A DNA stretch of 64,000 bases from Pseudomonadota bacterium (GTDB taxonomy: Bacteria > Pseudomonadota > Alphaproteobacteria > Rickettsiales > UBA3002): positions 310,001 to 374,000 of the forward strand of contig JAZKJM010000001.1 of the NCBI GenBank assembly GCA_040384265.1, read 5' to 3'. The notes beneath the pieces are model-generated. The model did not search any database. It had not been told where the DNA came from and saw nothing but the letters and a program-made list of their open reading frames with translations. Positions 62,169 through 64,000 of the stretch are shown in pieces; the first letter of the stretch is position 1; each line of letters begins with the position of its first letter. The position numbers and the translations under genes are program-made.

Positions 62169-63587
62169 TTACAACCGCCTAACCCGCATTTCCCCAGCAT
62201 TCTCGCGCGCTCGCCGCCAATTCAGGTACTGGCTCACCGCATCCACCTGATCGTCATGCGCGCCGTCGGGAAACGCAAAAAACTCCTGCTCAAATGCCGC
62301 CAGCCACGAGGCATGCATCGGCAGCGCCATTTTACCCGCTTCCAGCATCGGCGTCACCCGCATCAGCCGCGTCACCTTATCCACCGTTGGCATACAGCCA
62401 ATCACCGGGATCTGCGTTTCCTGTCGCAAATCCTGCAGCAGCGATTGCCCGCTCGCCTTATCCTCGATCAGCACCGCCTCCGCCCCAAACCGCTCGGCAT
62501 GGCGCATCACCATGCGCTTCAGCGCCGGATATTCCAGCCGCACCACCGTCATGTCCACCAGCCGATGCACCCCATCCACCAGCACAAACGTCGCGCAGGC
62601 GCTGGCATCATGCCCCGCCCCCGCCTTCACCCCCGTATCCCAGGATTGAATCACCCCCGCCGCCATCTCTGTCCCAAGCGCAAACCGCGGAAACCACGCC
62701 GGTTTCACCATGCTGCCCGCCAGGCTCACCGGCGCCTGCTGATATTGCGCGCTGAAATTGCTGCTGCCCACTTCCCGCTTGGTCTGCTCCAGCAGCGCCA
62801 CATCCTCACGCGCCGCATGCAGCGCCTCCCCCGCCTCGCGCACATGCCTGAAATCACGGATCACCAGCGTCGTCTTCTGCGGCGCAATCGCCGGCAAACA
62901 GCAATGTTCCCAGCCGCCCTTATCCAGCAAATAGCCCGACAAATCCTCGCTATGCAGCCGCTGCATCACCACCACCACCGCTCCGCGCCGCTTATCATCC
63001 AGCCGCGTCACAAACGTGTGGTCGAACCATTCATTCACTGCGTCGCGCTGGTGGCGGTGGCCCGCCTGCAGCGGGTTGATCGGGTCATCCACAATCAGCA
63101 CATTCCCGCCCTCGCCAATCGCCGCCCCACCCACCGATACCGCCAGCCGGTAGCCGCGCGCGGTCGTTGCGAACTTCTCCTTCTCGTTCTGGTCGGCGCT
63201 CAGCACCGTGCCCGCAAACAACCGCCGATACCACAGCGCCTGCATCACCGTGCGGCAATCGGTCGAGTGCTTGATCCCCAGCGACTGCGCGTAACTCGCC
63301 ACCATGATCCGCTCGGTAGGCCGGTGCCCAAGCAGCCACGAGGGCCACGCCACCGAAACAATCGTCGATTTCAGCATCCGCGGCGGCAAGTTGATAATCA
63401 ACCGCTTCACCTCGCCCGCCGCGCAGGCCGCGAGATATTCCGCAATCGCATCCATGTGCCAGTTATGAGCATAACGCGCCCCCGGCGCGATGGTCGCCAG
63501 CACCCGCCGCAAATAAAACGAAAAATGGGTGCGGCTGGCTGCGTCGAATTGGCCACGCAGATGGGCGCTCGTATCGTGTTTTGTCAT
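62169..63587 (-). CDS. Terminase large subunit, GTA gp2-like
   Basis: The 472-aa packaging motor has a Walker A-like loop (NLPPRMLKST), Walker B VLIVDDPI, a coupling motif region (VVVVMQRLHSEDLSGYLL) and the RuvC-like nuclease (SWDTGVKAGAGHDASAC, EDKASGQSLL, DDQVDAVSQYL). It is the first gene of the GTA structural block; no small terminase or integrase is present in the window. Confidence 0.93.
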   Translation of the reverse strand: MTKHDTSAHLRGQFDAASRTHFSFYLRRVLATIAPGARYAHNWHMDAIAEYLAACAAGEVKRLIINLPPRMLKSTIVSVAWPSWLLGHRPTERIMVASYAQSLGIKHSTDCRTVMQALWYRRLFAGTVLSADQNEKEKFATTARGYRLAVSVGGAAIGEGGNVLIVDDPINPLQAGHRHQRDAVNEWFDHTFVTRLDDKRRGAVVVVMQRLHSEDLSGYLLDKGGWEHCCLPAIAPQKTTLVIRDFRHVREAGEALHAAREDVALLEQTKREVGSSNFSAQYQQAPVSLAGSMVKPAWFPRFALGTEMAAGVIQSWDTGVKAGAGHDASACATFVLVDGVHRLVDMTVVRLEYPALKRMVMRHAERFGAEAVLIEDKASGQSLLQDLRQETQIPVIGCMPTVDKVTRLMRVTPMLEAGKMALPMHASWLAAFEQEFFAFPDGAHDDQVDAVSQYLNWRRARENAGEMRVRRL

Positions 63588-63666
63588 TTTTGTCTTGAAT
63601 CTCTTGTGTTTGGGTGGCGCGCTGGGTATGTTAACGAAGGTTCAGCATGCAAACGAGACAGGGTTA

Positions 63667-63939
63667 ATGGACGAAAAACGTCGCACATTCGTGGATCAGA
63701 TCATTGCCAAGAAAGGGCACCTGATCCATAAACTCAAAGCGAAGGATACAACCGGCCGCTGGGCCTATTATTTTGTGCTGGTCGAAGCCCCGCGTGAGGC
63801 TGCCTTCCTCAAATCCATCGAGGGTGACGGCACCATCGACCTCGAAGATTTCGGCAAAGTCGTCGCCTCCAGCTACGGTGAGGAACCCACTCAGGAAATC
63901 AGAGATTTCCTCAAGGAAAAATACGGGTTCGACGTTTAG
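63667..63939 (+). CDS. Small hypothetical protein, paralogue of 57145-57486
   Basis: From ATG 63667 the product is 90 aa: DEKRRTFVDQIIAKKGHLIH, a beta segment (GRWAYYFVLVEAPREAAF) and an acidic end finishing in EEPTQEIRDFLKEKYGFDV. It is similar to the protein encoded between capsid and connector genes. The longer frame from 63529 overlaps the divergent terminase start and is less likely. Function unknown; it flanks the cluster on its outer side. Confidence 0.65.
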   Translation: MDEKRRTFVDQIIAKKGHLIHKLKAKDTTGRWAYYFVLVEAPREAAFLKSIEGDGTIDLEDFGKVVASSYGEEPTQEIRDFLKEKYGFDV

Positions 63940-64000
63940 TCTACCATTCCTACCCCATCCCCCGCCGCACCGGAAGGGCACCCGCGCGCAAATGCTGGAA

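Overview
The window looks like the chromosome of a GC-rich alphaproteobacterium (about 60% G+C by eye). Supporting signs are the tig-clpP-clpX-lon protease block, hfq-hflX, a gene-transfer-agent (GTA)-type particle cluster whose order matches Rhodobacter GTA, a CtrA-like TTAA-N7-TTAA site, and a ValS of the archaeal-like type known from Rickettsiales. No finer placement is possible without a search.

Layout. 0-7 kb: Ala/Pro-rich exported or membrane-associated proteins, an S11 peptidase fusion, and a type IV prepilin fused to 14 RCC1-like repeats. 7-14.4 kb: tRNA-Phe, yacG, trhO, then a divergent pair of operons (M48 peptidase plus Ala-rich protein; membrane protein plus degenerate histidine kinase). 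14.4-23 kb: housekeeping genes (parC, recO, era, cspA, a DEAD-box-family helicase) mixed with small unknown genes. 23-32 kb: ArsR regulator, lon, prepilin, clpX, clpP, tig, GlcG-like protein, tRNA-Leu. 32-38 kb: ankyrin protein, mosaic valS, small lipoprotein, candidate sRNA, hfq, hflX. 38-63.6 kb: a GTA/prophage structural cluster on the minus strand running from terminase (63.6 kb) to endolysin (38.2 kb). It carries all expected head and tail-tip genes, but a 7.8-kb block of unrelated genes sits where the tape-measure region should be.

The most striking signal is a repeated promoter design. Ten intergenic sites carry two TGTGA-like half-sites in direct (not inverted) orientation exactly 11 bp apart (TCACA-N6-TCACA on the coding strand), and each is followed by a -10-like hexamer after 20-22 bp (seven of ten at exactly 21). 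They precede the Ala-rich and membrane proteins of unknown function at 9.3, 10.5, 16.7, 22.1, 47.5, 48.6, 50.4, 52.7 and 61.7 kb, plus a terminator-ended transcript of about 100 nt next to hfq. Four of these promoters place the start codon 6-7 nt after the -10, predicting leaderless mRNAs. Five of the ten promoters lie inside the GTA cluster, where they drive genes that are not recognisable phage genes. I read this as an undescribed regulon of envelope-type proteins, probably under a PhoB/OmpR-like activator, part of which has colonised the GTA locus. This is inference from sequence pattern only.
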